NCBI GenBank assembly: GCA_021613535.1
Contig: CP075494.1
Coordinates: 16,678,001 to 16,742,000 of the forward strand
Length of the DNA stretch: 64,000 nucleotides
Reading direction: 5' to 3'
DNA from: Adineta vaga
Lineage: Eukaryota > Rotifera
Below, one piece after another: positions 11,931 through 24,127 of this stretch (the first letter of the stretch is position 1; the number at the start of each line of letters is the position of its first letter). The position numbers were made by a program, and so were the translations under genes. The notes below the pieces were generated by a model, which saw nothing but the letters and a program-made list of their open reading frames with translations, ran no database searches and was not told the DNA's origin.

Positions 11931-12747
11931 CCTAATAAAAAGTCAAAAGAATTTGATACGCGATGGATTCTAACGCCAAACAAACAAGTTTCTAAAATTC
12001 TAGAATTACTCACATTTGTTTCTTTGACCTTGAATTTCGGATCGACCATGTTTCTTCGTTCAAGAAATCCAACTAATTAAGGATTTTCCGATACTCGTTT
12101 GTGGACCGATATAAGGTTTTATCAGGCTAGATATTGAGTCAATTGAAAATTCTATAATCGTTTGGGTAAACGACACTATTTAATCAGAGTGTCTAGTTCG
12201 ATTGATGAGTAAACTTGGAAAAACCATGAAAGTGAATGAGATTGATAGCAGGCAAAAAAACAGCCGTATAATACATAAGTGGATGTGTACAGGGGAGCGA
12301 CTAGCTGCTTAGCTGTATCAATGAGAATTTACCATCTTTAAGACTAATTAGAAACTTTTCCGAATGATTAAGGTTAGCTCGATCTGTTCATCATGATCGA
12401 TTGTTGCTTTGACTGTGGTATGGGTCATACATAAAAAAAGTTTGCATATGAGTTTGAGAATGCTGATATTGGTCAAGAGAATATCGTTTAGGACTAGACA
12501 TAGCTAAAAAAACACTTGGTTATGGTACTCCCAAGAGATTCTAAAGGGCTATATTATGGAGGTACTCATAGCTTCTGAAAGAAGCAATTTCAATAAGCTT
12601 ATATGGCTGTAAGATCTATAAAAGATATAAGACTACAAGACTGAAGACTACAGAAGCTATACAAATATTTGAGACGTTAAAGTGTGAAGCCATAGTTTAT
12701 TTATAGGCATGTATATATTAATGTCTATAATCTGTTAAAATCGATTA

Positions 12748-13111
12748 TCTGTAAAAAAAAAGTAATGAGTTCGAATCGATGTGAATGAAAATAATTGATT
12801 TTAATGGATTGTTTTTTGAAAAATCAATTAAAATTATTGAAAACGAAAAAAATCCTAATCGATTTTAAATTCACTTTAGAAAATCTGTGTTTTCTTGCGT
12901 TTTCAACTATCTACCAGATTTCTCGACCAATAATATCGTTCAATATTCATATCCACGCATAAAGAAATATTGATGGTCTTAATTGAAGTCAATTTTCTTT
13001 TGAAGAAACTCCGATTCAAATTGATTTTTCACAAATAATGGATTTTAATCGATTTTTCATCATGAAAAAATCAGTTAAAATCAGATTTTTTACCATTTCT
13101 TTTTACATGGG
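12748..13111. repeat. Possible small element ending in TGTAAAAA / TTTTTACATGGG
   Basis: The right end TTTTTACATGGG (13100-13111) equals the right terminus of the EnSpm-type element at 46440. The left end CTGTAAAAAAAAAGTAATG (from 12749) is a weaker match. Inside are repeated ATTTTAATCGATTTTT-like stretches in both orientations. It could be a non-autonomous relative; the left boundary is doubtful. Confidence 0.3.
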
Positions 13112-13875
13112 TAATAGTTTGAAACGAAATCTTATCAATTCTATACATTTGCAGGATTATTTGTTGATTTAGAAAAATCATTGAATTTAAATAATAGAAC
13201 AATTACGAATAAATAAAACTTGAAAACAAAATAAATTTATCTGTATATGATATGTTTCTTTAAATAACGACGAGATCTTATCCATTTCCAATATCTATAT
13301 TAAATGTGAATACGATCGTTCTTTATATATTAACAATATAAAACTAAAACGAAAATATTATAATGAATAATAAATAGAATTATGTTTTATAATAATGTCA
13401 ATGTGTTAGTTGATTTATTCTTTTCTTTTAGTCACTATCTATTGATGACATATAAGTAATTATTATACATATATTTAAAACAGATTATGAAGAATAATTG
13501 AAACAATGAAATTTTTCATTTGTATTTATATAGAAATGAATAAAGTTATTCATTCATTTTATCGAATTAATTTTTTATTAATATTTTAACATTTATTACT
13601 CAATCAGATAAATTTATTGTACTGAAATATTTTTTTTTCAAAAGTCATAATTATTTCGTTGTAATTACTGAGAAAAAATATGAAAATATCAGGTAAGTCA
13701 CACCTTATTTTATGAGTTCTCTTACACTTTTTTCTCCTTATCATTTCCTGATTGAAATCAAGTTGGAAATTTCTCAATTCATGTCGCAAATAAATAATTC
13801 AAGTGATATATATAAAGGATGCAAATTTCGAAGGTAAACTAGAATTTGATCTTCTATTTTTTAGAAACTAAAACG

Positions 13876-14753
13876 ATGGATTATAATAATGATGAATCTG
13901 GTGGGGAAAAAAAAGTAATTAGTCGTTTTATGAGACCATTAGCTTTTCCAAGAAAACGTTTAGGAAATTCTGTGGATTTACGTCATTGGATGCCATCAAT
14001 TGATGATCAAAAAGATATGAATACTTGGTAGATATTCATTAATTTACCTTCTTCTAATTTTAATTTCTTTATTTAATTTTATAGTAGTGCTTTTGTATTT
14101 GCAACTTTATGTAATTATTTATTTAAACGTTTATTTGATCGTCATATTAATGTATCTCGTTTATTTATTTATTATAATAGTCAAATAATGTATCTGCGTA
14201 CATTAGAAGTTGAAGATATAGGAGTTTATCAAATGAATGTTGCTTTAAGTTTAAGAAAATATGGAATTTGTGAAGAAAAATATTGGCCTTATAAAAAAAC
14301 ATTACTAAATAAAATACCATCGAATTTAGCATATGAACGAGCAAATCATTATACAGTTATTCCATTTTATATACCATTTAATGTAAATGCTATTGAAATG
14401 TGTTTAAATAATCAATTACCAGTTGCTATTGGGATTAGATTAAATAATGATGTTAAGACAAATATGAAATATAATAGAGGTTATTTACAAGTTCCTCATT
14501 TAAATAATTCATTTATGAAGAAATCTTTCTTACATAGTTGATTAATTGTTGGATATAATAAAGATTCACAATATTTTATTTGTAGAAATTCTTGGGGAAA
14601 TAATTGGGTAAAAGAAAACAAAATCTTTTTCTTTTTTTTTCTTTGATATTATTTATTTAATAATTTATATTGTAGAGAGATCACGGTTATTTTTATATGT
14701 CATATGAATATATAAGTCATTCTATTCTTATTAATCATCAAAATGGTTTATAG
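13876..14753 (+). pseudogene. Papain-like (C1) cysteine protease, interrupted by a stop
   Basis: Three exons, 13876-14027, 14085-14607 and 14676-14753, join in frame with 57- and 68-bp introns. The protein has the C1A layout: a short N-terminus, SVDLRHWMPSIDDQ, the catalytic Cys in the context MNTCSAFVFA, then the region with RKYGICEEKYWPY, the catalytic His context FLHS followed by LIVGY, and the Asn motif RNSWGNNW, ending near GYFYMSYEY. The Cys codon TGT is built from TG (14026-14027) and T (14085) across intron 1. A TGA at 14539-14541 sits right after the catalytic-His region, so the mature enzyme would lose the Asn/Trp half. There is no signal peptide and no long pro-region, as in other short bdelloid copies I recall. 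Probably a recent pseudogene. Confidence 0.75.
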
Positions 14754-15130
14754 TCAATTATGAAAATAATTCCACGTACAAAGAAATTACCTATTGTACG
14801 TCGATTAGTTTTATCTTAAATTATTCTACAATTCAAATAAATATATAAACAAGAATATCATAATCAAATTTTATTGAACATTTAGATCATAATAGTTAAT
14901 AAAGAGATTCAATTTTTATTTTAATATTAATAGATAAAGAGAACATTTCGATAGTGCTGATTGAAGTTGATACTATAGAATTAAAAATCGTTTTGTATTC
15001 ATGTTAAATAGGATATAATAGAAAAAATGTTCTTATACCTATGTGAACTCAGTTGAAATTAGAATGTCTGAACAATTTGTTGTTTCATCTAGAGAAAAGA
15101 TTCACATATTTTGAAAAATTTATTCATTAT
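14754..15130. other. Spacer, nothing recognised
   Basis: AT-rich sequence between the protease pseudogene and the antisense NHL relic. No motif seen. Confidence 0.4.
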
Positions 15131-15785
15131 TGACATAACTTACGACAAAAATTTATTCCTATAAGAAAAACTTTTGAATTCGATCATTGTAAATATCAGA
15201 TTCGATGGTGACCCATTTGAACCTGTACAATCAGCAATACATCGAAATTCATTGATATTTGAAGCAACAATAAATAAATAAATAAATATCGATCAATATC
15301 AAGAAAAATTCCTCGTGATTTGTTAAGCATATACGATGTATTTATTACCAGAAGGTTTATACTATCATTTAATGATCATGTGATTACTGTCTCAGTCGTT
15401 TGAATAGAACAATATATATTATTATTGATATTGATAAAGAAACCATAATAATTAGCAGTAACATTCATAATTCTAGTACTATTAATTGAATTTAATGTTC
15501 ATTTATCAACGCGCTTATTAGAGTTACCATTGTCAACATAAATATCACCATAGTACTAGTAACAAAAATAGATTTCAGTTCTTTGATTCCACCAGATATA
15601 TTTCATCGTGGAGTTATATCTCCTTCTAGCCATATTTCAATACGATTGAAATCTTTTTTCACCTATGTAAATAGTATTATTAATGTCAATGAAAAGATCA
15701 TGAGGAAATTCACCGACAGTATAGTCTCATTTGCAAAAGTTACGGCATTCGAATTCCATGTTAAACATGAGGAAAATTTCAGTTG
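15130..15785 (-). pseudogene. Decayed NHL/SMP-30-like repeat gene
   Basis: On the minus strand the three frames in turn give a recognisable NHL-type propeller: TWNSNAVTFANETI, FPHDLFIDINNTIYIGE, NRIEIWLEGDITPR, NISGGIKELKSIFVT, GDIYVDNGNSNKRVDK, TLNSINSTRIMNVTANYYGF and SRGIFLDIDRYLF. These are in the usual order of the bdelloid secreted NHL family. At least four in-frame stops and several frameshifts separate them, so this is an old copy. The plus-strand frame at 15583-15786 is its antisense shadow. Confidence 0.65.
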
Positions 15786-16183
15786 ATTGTACGAAAATCC
15801 TATAGTAAAATATTAGTTAAGATAATTTGAAAATCATCACTTTATCTATTATTTATTAAACTATTAGGAAAATATGTATGTATATAATGACGCAAACCTA
15901 TCATATTCATTCTTGTTTTGATAATGACAATAAAAGAAAAATGATGTTATTATGAATAAATAGTCAACATTCTGTCCAAAACTTTAATAAACTTATAGAG
16001 AGAACATATTCTTGAGGACGCATGTGTGAATTTATGCTAAGGATATGAGTTGTTGATTTGAATGAGAGTGCAGAGATGAAAATGAAGTTGAGAATAAATC
16101 CCAATGAAAGGAGTAAATATGACAAAAATATCCGAGAAGAACCAAACTCTATTAGAGAGTATTCAAGCGTTTTGAGGGAGACA

Positions 16184-16273
16184 ATTCCATTTGATGTTAA
16201 ATTAGATTTTCAAATAAATTTATATGTTAGTGAATATAATGAAGCTAAAGTTTTAAAATATGAAAAATTATAA
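16184..16273 (+). pseudogene. Possible NHL repeat fragment
   Basis: The last 30 codons of a short frame read FDVKLDFQINLYVSEYNEAK and then VLKYEKL, the pattern of a terminal NHL blade (FD..G.LYVSD..N.RV.K). The frame upstream (16058-16183) shows no repeat and starts at TTG. It is probably a detached last blade of an NHL gene. Confidence 0.4.
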
Positions 16274-16363
16274 AAATGAATTCATCGATTGATGATTTTT
16301 TATATTCATTTTTTTATTTAAATATTAAATGCATCGTGTTTCAATTCTATCTTATATTTCACG

Positions 16364-16417
16364 AAGGGTGTGGGTAGAGATCTTAAATGAATGTATAGCA
16401 CTCACACCCACACCCTT
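16364..16417. repeat. Telomere-like perfect inverted pair
   Basis: AAGGGTGTGGGT (16364-16375) pairs perfectly with ACCCACACCCTT (16406-16417) around a 30-base loop. It is the cleanest hairpin of the series. Confidence 0.7.
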
Positions 16418-16579
16418 TTTATATTATGCTATGTCATATTCATTATTATATGAATATAATCGATTAATAGGTGAACTTTATAATCATCTTATCAAGAAGA
16501 TTTAAAAACTTAACTATACATAATGATATAGATCAACATCAATTTTAGATGATCAAACATTGTATATATATATATATTA

Positions 16580-16735
16580 CAAAATGAATTAGAAACTCTT
16601 AGTGATCTTCTACCGAAACACGGTACACGTCATTTATATTCAAGTGGTTTATGTTATATGAAAGAAAATGCTTATTACCAAGTATTAATTATGTGAAAGA
16701 AAGCTTTAAACATTCGTTTCAATATATCTTTTATT
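16580..16735 (+). pseudogene. TPR-repeat relic
   Basis: One frame reads LSDLLPKHGTRHLYSSGLCY and then MKENAYYQVLIM, a TGA, and KKALNIRF. This is the shape of a kinesin-light-chain-type TPR unit (LLP.HP.....YN.IG..Y...G.Y..AL....KAL.IR). The internal TGA and the absence of neighbouring units mark it as a fragment. Confidence 0.4.
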
Positions 16736-17048
16736 TAAAATTTGTTAAAATAATGAATTGTATGTTTTATTAATGTTATTCATACCGAAGGAAATACAAA
16801 TATTTAAAAACATGTCAATGTATATCGAATATTTCTATAGGTAAGAGTTTTTTCTTATGTTACAGAATAAAATTAGATTTTCTAGAAGAGAATTTATATA
16901 ACATATGTATCAATAATAATATTCTTATCGTAAATAAACTAAAAAGCATAGATTTTTATATTTGAGAAAATATATTGTTGATTAAATGACTTTCATATCA
17001 TTTGAATAAAAAAGAATAAAATACAAGAGAAGTAAATATCTCAATTAA

Positions 17049-17596
17049 ATGGCTTTTGAAAATCGAAAAATCTTATTTATTGCCAGTGGTATATTAGCTA
17101 TAACTGCTATTTTATATATAATTGCCAATGGTTTACCTATATGGTTTGTATAGATTTTCTTTTCTTTATTTATTTTCATATATTTAGGACAAAGAGCTCT
17201 GGGACATCAGTGTCAATTACAGTTGGATTATGGCAAGTATGTAGATTACAAGGAGCTAAATTGTCATGTATCAGTTTACCAACAGAAGTTGTAAGTGATA
17301 AAATAAAGGCAGCACGTGCATTTATGACAATATGTAGTATTTTATGTCCATTATCTATTATATCTATAATATCGATTATATCTGTTAATGAAAATGTGAA
17401 GAAAAATATCTCGTTTTTGTCTAAAGGTCTTGCAATTGCAAGTCTTATTAGTGGAATTATTGGAGTTTCTCTTGGAATTAGTTTTAGTGTTAATGAAATA
17501 AATGCAGGTGCTAGTATGGGTGTATCATGTATATTAGCAATTATTGGACTTGTATTTAATATTATTGGTACTATTATAACATTTTTTATTAAATAA
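17049..17596 (+). CDS. Claudin/PMP22-like four-helix membrane protein
   Basis: Exons 17049-17143 and 17188-17596 join in phase across a 44-bp intron (gtttgt to atatttag), giving about 167 residues. A first helix (ILFIASGILAITAILYIIA) is followed by an extracellular loop with the spacing W-x15-W-Q-V-C-x8-C (GLWQVCRLQGAKLSC), which fits the claudin-family signature W-GLW-C-C. Three more hydrophobic segments follow (about residues 75-98, 105-125 and 135-165), and the chain ends right after the last helix. Claudin-type proteins shape junctions or channels at the plasma membrane; the exact role here is unknown. An AATAAA lies shortly downstream (about 17678). Confidence 0.65.
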
Positions 17597-18277
17597 AAAT
17601 TATTTCTTTAAAAAAACAAATCATTAATGACTTTTTTTGCTTTCTTTGTTTTTTGTGTAATGATCATAAAAAAGAGAAATAAATATTCAAGATTATCCAA
17701 CATATTTCTATAGAAAATGTTTACTTTATGTTAAAAATTCAAATACTTCAAAGTATTCAAAAGTAGTGGTAACAACATTTTACGACCATTTCATATAGGC
17801 TCAAAAAATTATCAAAACAACAAAATTCTTTTAAGATTACTTTGTCGCTCATGTGCAATGATTAAATACCTCCATATCGTTATACTGACATGTATTTTTC
17901 TTCTTTTCACAAGCTTTACCCTTTATTCTTGTTAGTAAACATAGGTTCAAAGTAATGGTCTTCGTTATTCACACACAATTGTATTCTTCAAACGTTTTCT
18001 TTCTTAAAAATTCAATTAATAAAACGTCACAAGGAATCAGATAAAAGGGTGTGGGTGAGAAACAGGTGAATATCCATACCTTCAACCTCAACCACCGCCA
18101 TACAGTCACAGTCACACCCCCCACCCTTTTAATTCAAAATTTCTGATACATATTTTGGTATTACACAAGTCGTTATGTATGACTCATGTATATGTCAATC
18201 AATGGTGCAATAACATATTTTGTCATTTGGAAATTATATGAATCGTTCTTTTGACGATAGAAAAAGTAACTTCGAAT
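17597..18277. other. Spacer with one telomere-like hairpin
   Basis: AT-rich sequence with no coding signal. The hairpin at 18043-18130 is listed separately. Confidence 0.5.
18043..18130. repeat. Telomere-like inverted pair
   Basis: AAAAGGGTGTGGGTGA (18043-18058) faces CACACCCCCCACCCTTTT (about 18113-18130) with a 50-base loop that is itself C-rich. Confidence 0.6.
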
Positions 18278-19682
18278 ATGTTGGTGACAAGTTTTGAAAA
18301 TTTGTCCGATGAAATCATTATGATCATTATGGAGTATTCCGGTGATATTTATTCTGTGTTAAAAACATATCTTGGATTAAATAATCGTCTAAATAATATT
18401 CTTTGTGATCGACGTTCTCATTATTGGACTCAGTTTTTTTGTATTTAAATAGAAGTTTTGAAGAAGATTTCACTCATATAAATGATTCTTCAGTGTTTCA
18501 AGATCTAATATTATTGAGCATTTTAAAAGAAGATACATTCAATTCGGCAATGAATTTAAGTTAAAAATGACCATGTTTCTATCTCAACACATTCATTACA
18601 ATCGTCAGCAAACAAAACATCTTCGTTGTCAACTCAGAAATCAAACTGAATAATTAAATAATTGAAAAAGTCTTCATATGACAAATATTAATCAAATTAA
18701 TTCTTTAATATTCACAAATAGTCTTTATATTGATGATTACACATTGAAAACATGTAATATATTTTCTTCAAATCATTCTTTCATACAATTTTTTTCTCAT
18801 CAACAATTAGTCCTAACAAAATCTCGATTACTTCATATAAATTTAATTAATATATTCAAAGCATTAACTATTTCACATGTTTATTATTTAAAATATATTT
18901 ATTTCAATAATCATTGTATATCCATGAATATACATGGCTATTTCTATCTTATGAATCATTTAAAAAGCATGAAATACAATATAACATTGTATCAGATCAT
19001 AATCGATCTCATTCTTTTCTCAATTTAAGCTTTAATTTCTACATTTGATGATCAATATTGGTTCGAATCCATTTGTTTCGATAAATACATTATGAATGAT
19101 AATATTTGTTTCCAAACAATCCAAAAAGAAGTCTTAAAATTATTATTTGTTGAATATACAACGAAAATGAAGATAAATTTATTGAAAAAGACAAATGAAA
19201 GATTTTTTCAATTGATCGATTATTTCATAAAACACGATCGAATCGAAGAAATCATCTTTTTGATTTAACACTTGCAAGTCAACGAGGAAGATATTTATTG
19301 AATAGATTTCTCAATGAGAAATTACTATGGAATCTTTCTATACAAACAAATAAACAATGTTTATTTTATCTATTAAATAATACAGAAAATGGATTTATTA
19401 AACATTTAATCTATCTCTTTAGATGATGATGGAAATGATCTTTTATTATATATTTGTCTTAAAGTTAATGGTGGTCGATTTTTACTTATTCAATATCTGA
19501 TTAAAATTGGATGTTATCAACAGAAAGCAAACTTTCATGGTCAGACGTTGAATGATATTTTAGACATGGAAAAAAATCGACAACTTTTGAAATTTTTAAA
19601 AACTGAACAATTAATGCAAATGAATCCTGAAACTAATAAATGGCAATTTATCTCTACTTTCAGACACATGAATTTACATTAA
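18278..19682 (+). pseudogene. F-box family gene (second family), heavily frameshifted
   Basis: The start reads as a typical bdelloid F-box: SFENLSDEIIMIIMEYSGDI and then NNRLNNILCDRR, with ATG at 18278. That frame stops at 18448. Later parts of the same family appear in turn in all three frames: a helical middle (18678-19028), LKLLFVEYTTKMKI near 19140, and an ankyrin-like tail GNDLLLYICLKVNGGRF and then KIGCYQQKANFHGQTLN, ending in a TAA at 19680-19682. The copy spans the full family length (about 1.4 kb) but carries several frameshifts and stops, so it cannot make a full protein. F-box domain about residues 5-45. Confidence 0.65.
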
Positions 19683-21071
19683 TAATTGATTATAAGAAAT
19701 ATCCTACAATATGATATGATATCACGTGATTGTAGGATGTAAGTCAATGTATCTCATCTTCACACACACTCACACCCTATTAAAGATATCTATTCTATAA
19801 AAATATTCATGTTACACTAATATCTCAAATCCAAGACTTTTGATATTATTGCATGCCTAACAATCAGACATGTTTTCTTTCCGAATATTATTTCGAAAGT
19901 GTGCACTGTTGAACTAATTCTTATACAAAGATATTGTGTAGATGCTACATGTTTCATGAGATGATTTTAGATAGAAGAGGCTCCATCGCTAATGAATCTA
20001 CGCTTTCCTTTATTTCTTCATATCACATGTCGCATCGTTCTCATACAAAATAATGACTTATTTACTCTTCTAAAGCAGAAAAGGGCAAAGTATCATAAGA
20101 ATCGAATGCAAAATAAAGACAAAGATAGGGATGTAACGCTTTTCACTGACTTCATTATATTTCAATCATGAAATTTAATATTTTTTGTATCTATAAGAAA
20201 AAAATTGAAAACTATAATTTGTTTCCTTTCTGATGAGGCACCCTCATCGATTCATAATGGATTATTTGAAAGATTATTACTATACTCTAAAACACTGTTA
20301 ATAACGATCTCTTTTTTTTGCATAAATTTGCATTTGCACTTTATTAAACGTCAATCTGTCACAACTACTTCACTGCCAGTGGGTTTATTACAATTTTTTT
20401 AATTTTTATAAAAAAAGTTTATGAGCGAATAAACGTTACAAGAAATTATAATCTGAAATTAATTACATTCTAATTTTTCTCCGACATTTTAAGCCGTGTT
20501 TATGGCATAATTATGACATGTTTATATGAAAAGCATTTCAACCAAAGAACTCAAGAACAGTATGTGCGTCATACTATTTATAATACTTAAGATTTTTTAA
20601 TTGTTAAGAGAAGTTTCATGAGCCCATCAAAAAACTCAATTTTATGGTCGCAATTAATATATCATTTTTTTCGTCACTTCAACCCTCACGCAAAACTGAG
20701 GTTATGAAAGATTTTTTAAACTTTTATACTGTAATCTGATAGAGCTATAGGTATTGAAACAACGAGGAGTCTGCAAACTGAAAGAAAAGAAGCATCTCTA
20801 GTATTTTGCCTATATCTTGGGCATATTTTATCCGTTTTTTTTCGGCCAACGTCTCATTTGTATATTTACTTGGTCAAATTCTTCCAATGACTTTTTCACA
20901 GAAATTTTCAATGATGAATAATCACTTCTTCTCTGCTTCTCTCTTTACATAATTATAACCTAGAGTTATAAAAAGACAAAAAAAAAAGAGAAAAAGAATC
21001 TATATATACGTCTGTCGGAGTCTTCTGTTTCATATTTTATTATTAAACAGCAGAGATTAATTTGCAACAAT
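19683..21071. other. Spacer upstream of the GPCR gene
   Basis: A single C-rich telomere-like half site lies at 19760-19778. The rest is AT-rich without recognisable genes. A TATAAAAAG-like box near 20968 sits about 100 bases before the GPCR ATG and may be its promoter. Confidence 0.4.
19760..19778. repeat. Telomere-like half site
   Basis: CACACACACTCACACCCTAT, the C-rich strand only. No clear G-rich partner was found nearby. Confidence 0.4.
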
Positions 21072-22239
21072 ATGGAAAATACATCTGCTGTGCTCCTTCA
21101 GTCCCGCGATAAAATCACCTATGAGGACTATTACTATCCACCTCTTGCTACTAAATTTTATTCGTGGGGTTATCTCAGTTTATTCATTCTTGGTTATACT
21201 GGCAATAGTGCTAGCCTACTTACATTTACTCGACCAATACTAAGAGCGAGTTCAACTGGTACATTATACATTGCCTTAGCTATCTCAGATATATGTTTTT
21301 TATCTGCATTAATTTTTGATTTTATTAATTATGGTTTACGATTTCAACTATATACACTCATTGATCTCAATTTTATATGTCGCTGGCGTGAGTTTCTGAT
21401 GAATGCAAGTCAATTCTGTTCAGCATGGATTCTTGTCATTATTGCAATGGATCGATGGATTCGCACACGATTTCCATACAAATCACCTGCTATTTGCACT
21501 CGAAAGAAAGCTTTGATAGCTATAGCTATTCTCTATAGTATCACCATAGGTCTTCATGTCATGTTCTTGACATCATTGTTTGGATCAACAGGTGTTACGA
21601 TACCATTTTTTGATTGTGCACCAATATCGGATGTATCAAATGATTTTGTCAGTTTTTATCTTCTAACATGGCGTATTCTACAAGTAAGATACTTTCATAT
21701 TGATCATTTGTTAATAAGTTCATGTCATTGATATAGTCATCGATCAGTTGTCTTGTTCCTGCTGGATTAATATTATTTTTTGTTGTTGATATGTTTATCA
21801 AGATACGTCTTCGAAAAACCGCTGTACATCAACAAATGAATGGTCAAAACCGAAATCAAACAGTGAGACATAATAATCGTGTACAAAATCAATTATTTCT
21901 TCTCATGCTGTCAACTGTCATCATATTTTTCACTATAACTGTTCCGATTGGTGTATATCGTATTCTGTTTTTTCGTATGTTGTTATTTTCCGATGATGTG
22001 GATATTCCATTTATGACAAATTTACTTGTTATTTTAACTTGGTTGTTGGGTATAAATTATGCAGTAAGTCTAAAATATTAGAGAAATGAAACTAATTTGA
22101 TTCTATTTAGATAAACTTCTATGTTCATTGCTTAACTTCAACATTATTTCGCAAAGAATTCAAGAAATGTTTCAGTTTTTTATGCATCTTATGTCAAAGA
22201 AGAGGAGCTCGTGTGGATATCGTTCCAGTCATGCACTAA
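21072..22239 (+). CDS. Rhodopsin-type G-protein-coupled receptor
   Basis: Three exons, 21072-21683, 21737-22063 and 22111-22239, all joined in phase 0 with introns of 53 and 47 bp, give about 355 residues. Seven hydrophobic segments are visible. TM1 carries GN (GYTGNSASLLTF). TM3 ends with a DRW version of the DRY motif (IIAMDRWIRTRFP). A conserved Cys (FICRW) precedes TM3 and another (FDCAP) lies in loop 2. TM7 ends in INFYVHC in place of NPxxY. The cytoplasmic tail has FRKEFKKCFSFLCILC, a possible palmitoylation site. The pattern fits a bdelloid orphan peptide-type receptor; the ligand is unknown. An AATAAA follows at about 22246. The gene appears intact. Confidence 0.85.
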
Positions 22240-22515
22240 GCCAGAATAAACAAAAATTTACAGAGATAAAAGTGCTAATTGTGTTTTAGTTTTAACAGTA
22301 GAACGATGAAAGTTATTTTTTTAATCCAAATGTGGAAAAAAGGACCTTCTTTACTCTTAATTATACGTATTTTTTCGGTACTTTCACACAGAATATTATA
22401 TTAACAACGGATTTTTCTCAAATACTCTCAATAGAAACCTAGGAATCATTATTTTTTCGTTCTCAAATAAAAATCATCTAAAACAGATTTTATCGATAAC
22501 TACTCCATTAAACTA

Positions 22516-24127
22516 CACTCTAAAAAAGGGTTTATAACGAATCTATAGAGGATCTGACCGCGGATACACGCTCCGAACCTCACTTGGTTTCGCGAGATGA
22601 GACTTTCGTATGAAACTTTTATCTAAATTCTGAGAAAAATGGTTTCGTACACAAGGTTCCGTACGAAACTTTTACCGGAAAAAAATGAAAGGCTTCGAAT
22701 CGAAAGTTCAGTACCAAACCTTTCTAGGAAAAATTTAAGAAGGTTTCGTATTGAAGCTCCAGTACAGAATCTTCGCAATTATGACGATGAAAAGGTTCGG
22801 TACAAATAGTTTTGTAGAATACTCCTTTTGACATTGTCGAAATAAAGGATTCGTCGAGATGATTTTGCAGAAAATCCCACTTTATTCTCTACCCACTGGA
22901 AACATGCTAGGAAGTAATAAATCATCTTTGAGTTGAGCTCCTGTGTATAGCATAGATCTCGATAAGATAACACGAATCTGCTATGATATCCTTGGTCAGG
23001 TCTTCTACTGGAAGTTGTTCTTATGTAACTATACTTTTACTTGAATGCTAACAAGAAATCGTACACGGTTGCATACCAGATAGGTCTGAATAAAGCATAC
23101 AAACCTCAATAGAGCAAGCACAAACAAATTTTCATTCAAAAGCATCAGTCCTTTCTGTTGTGTTTTATGATATTTAATATCATATATAACGGAGATTTCC
23201 ATTAAGTTCTCGAATGAAAATTTGTCTGTGCTCGCTCTATTGAGGTTTGTATGCTTTATTCAAACCTATCTGGTGTGCAGCATTCACGCTCAAAATCAAG
23301 TTCGCAGCCGTGTACGATTTCTTGTTAGCATTCAAATAAAAGTATAGTAACATAAGGGTCACTAATATATTCACGCAAATGTATTTAAACGTTAATATAG
23401 TTGTAGCACAATTCTAAAATACAGACATAAATATTTATATGATCAAAGAAACTCCCTACGAAACCCAGAATAGCCATTGGCCTAGAAAAGAAACTGAAAA
23501 AATCACATAAGTCCACAAGAAATTAAAGTTATCCTGGTGTACTTTTACACTGTTTAACCACATTTTCGTCTCAGTAATAGTCGACGACGAGATAAGAAAT
23601 TCTCTGACGGACGGTTTGTTTTGAACTGGCTTAGTCGGTCAGTGATAGTCATTGATGACATAGATGACATCTATCTCACCGTCAATACAAGTTCAGAGTA
23701 GCTGCGTTCTTCAGGGTTATCACTTATTTTTCAGTCACAATGATTCTCGATATGCTCTATAGATTTCGAATGGTTAATACGGTCGCACAATTAGTTTCGT
23801 ACTACAGAAAAGAGTTTTCTATGTAGAGTATGCTAACCTTACGCTGTGTCGTGTGTGATCGGAAGTTTCGGTATACAATTATCCAAACCTTCAAGAGTTT
23901 AGTACATCTGATGATGGCTCGACATCCTGTTCACAAAGCCATGAACAGTTCAATAAATGATCCAAGCGTTTGGTATATATTTTACGCAATCAGAAACAGT
24001 TCCGTAGATCTCTTTATGGTTCAGCATGAATCTTGCAAAACCATTTTTATTCTGCGGACCTTAAAATCGTTTCGTGGGTGTATACTAAACCTGTAAAATT
24101 CGGTAAAACACCTTTTTTTTTAGAGTG
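22516..24127. mobile_element. Fold-back type element with a large internal palindrome
   Basis: The ends CACTCTAAAAAAGGGTTT (22516-22533) and, on the other strand, CACTCTAAAAAAAAAGGTG (from 24127) form terminal inverted repeats. Inside, 23020-23136 and 23216-23356 are near-perfect inverted arms. The right arm carries an extra block of about 30 bases near 23281-23310. The flanks of the arms contain many copies of GGTTTCGTACGAAACTTT-like words. No transposase was found. The element is GC-richer than its surroundings. Target duplication not resolved. Confidence 0.55.

Larger units (their letters stand above)
11596..13875. other. Long non-coding stretch with two repeat candidates
   Basis: No gene is convincing. 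Positions 11830-11930 are similar to the reverse complement of 37360-37445. Positions 12748-13111 may be a small inverted-repeat element. Both are listed separately. The short frames at 11816-12080 on both strands and 13604-13789 (minus) show no motif. Confidence 0.5.
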
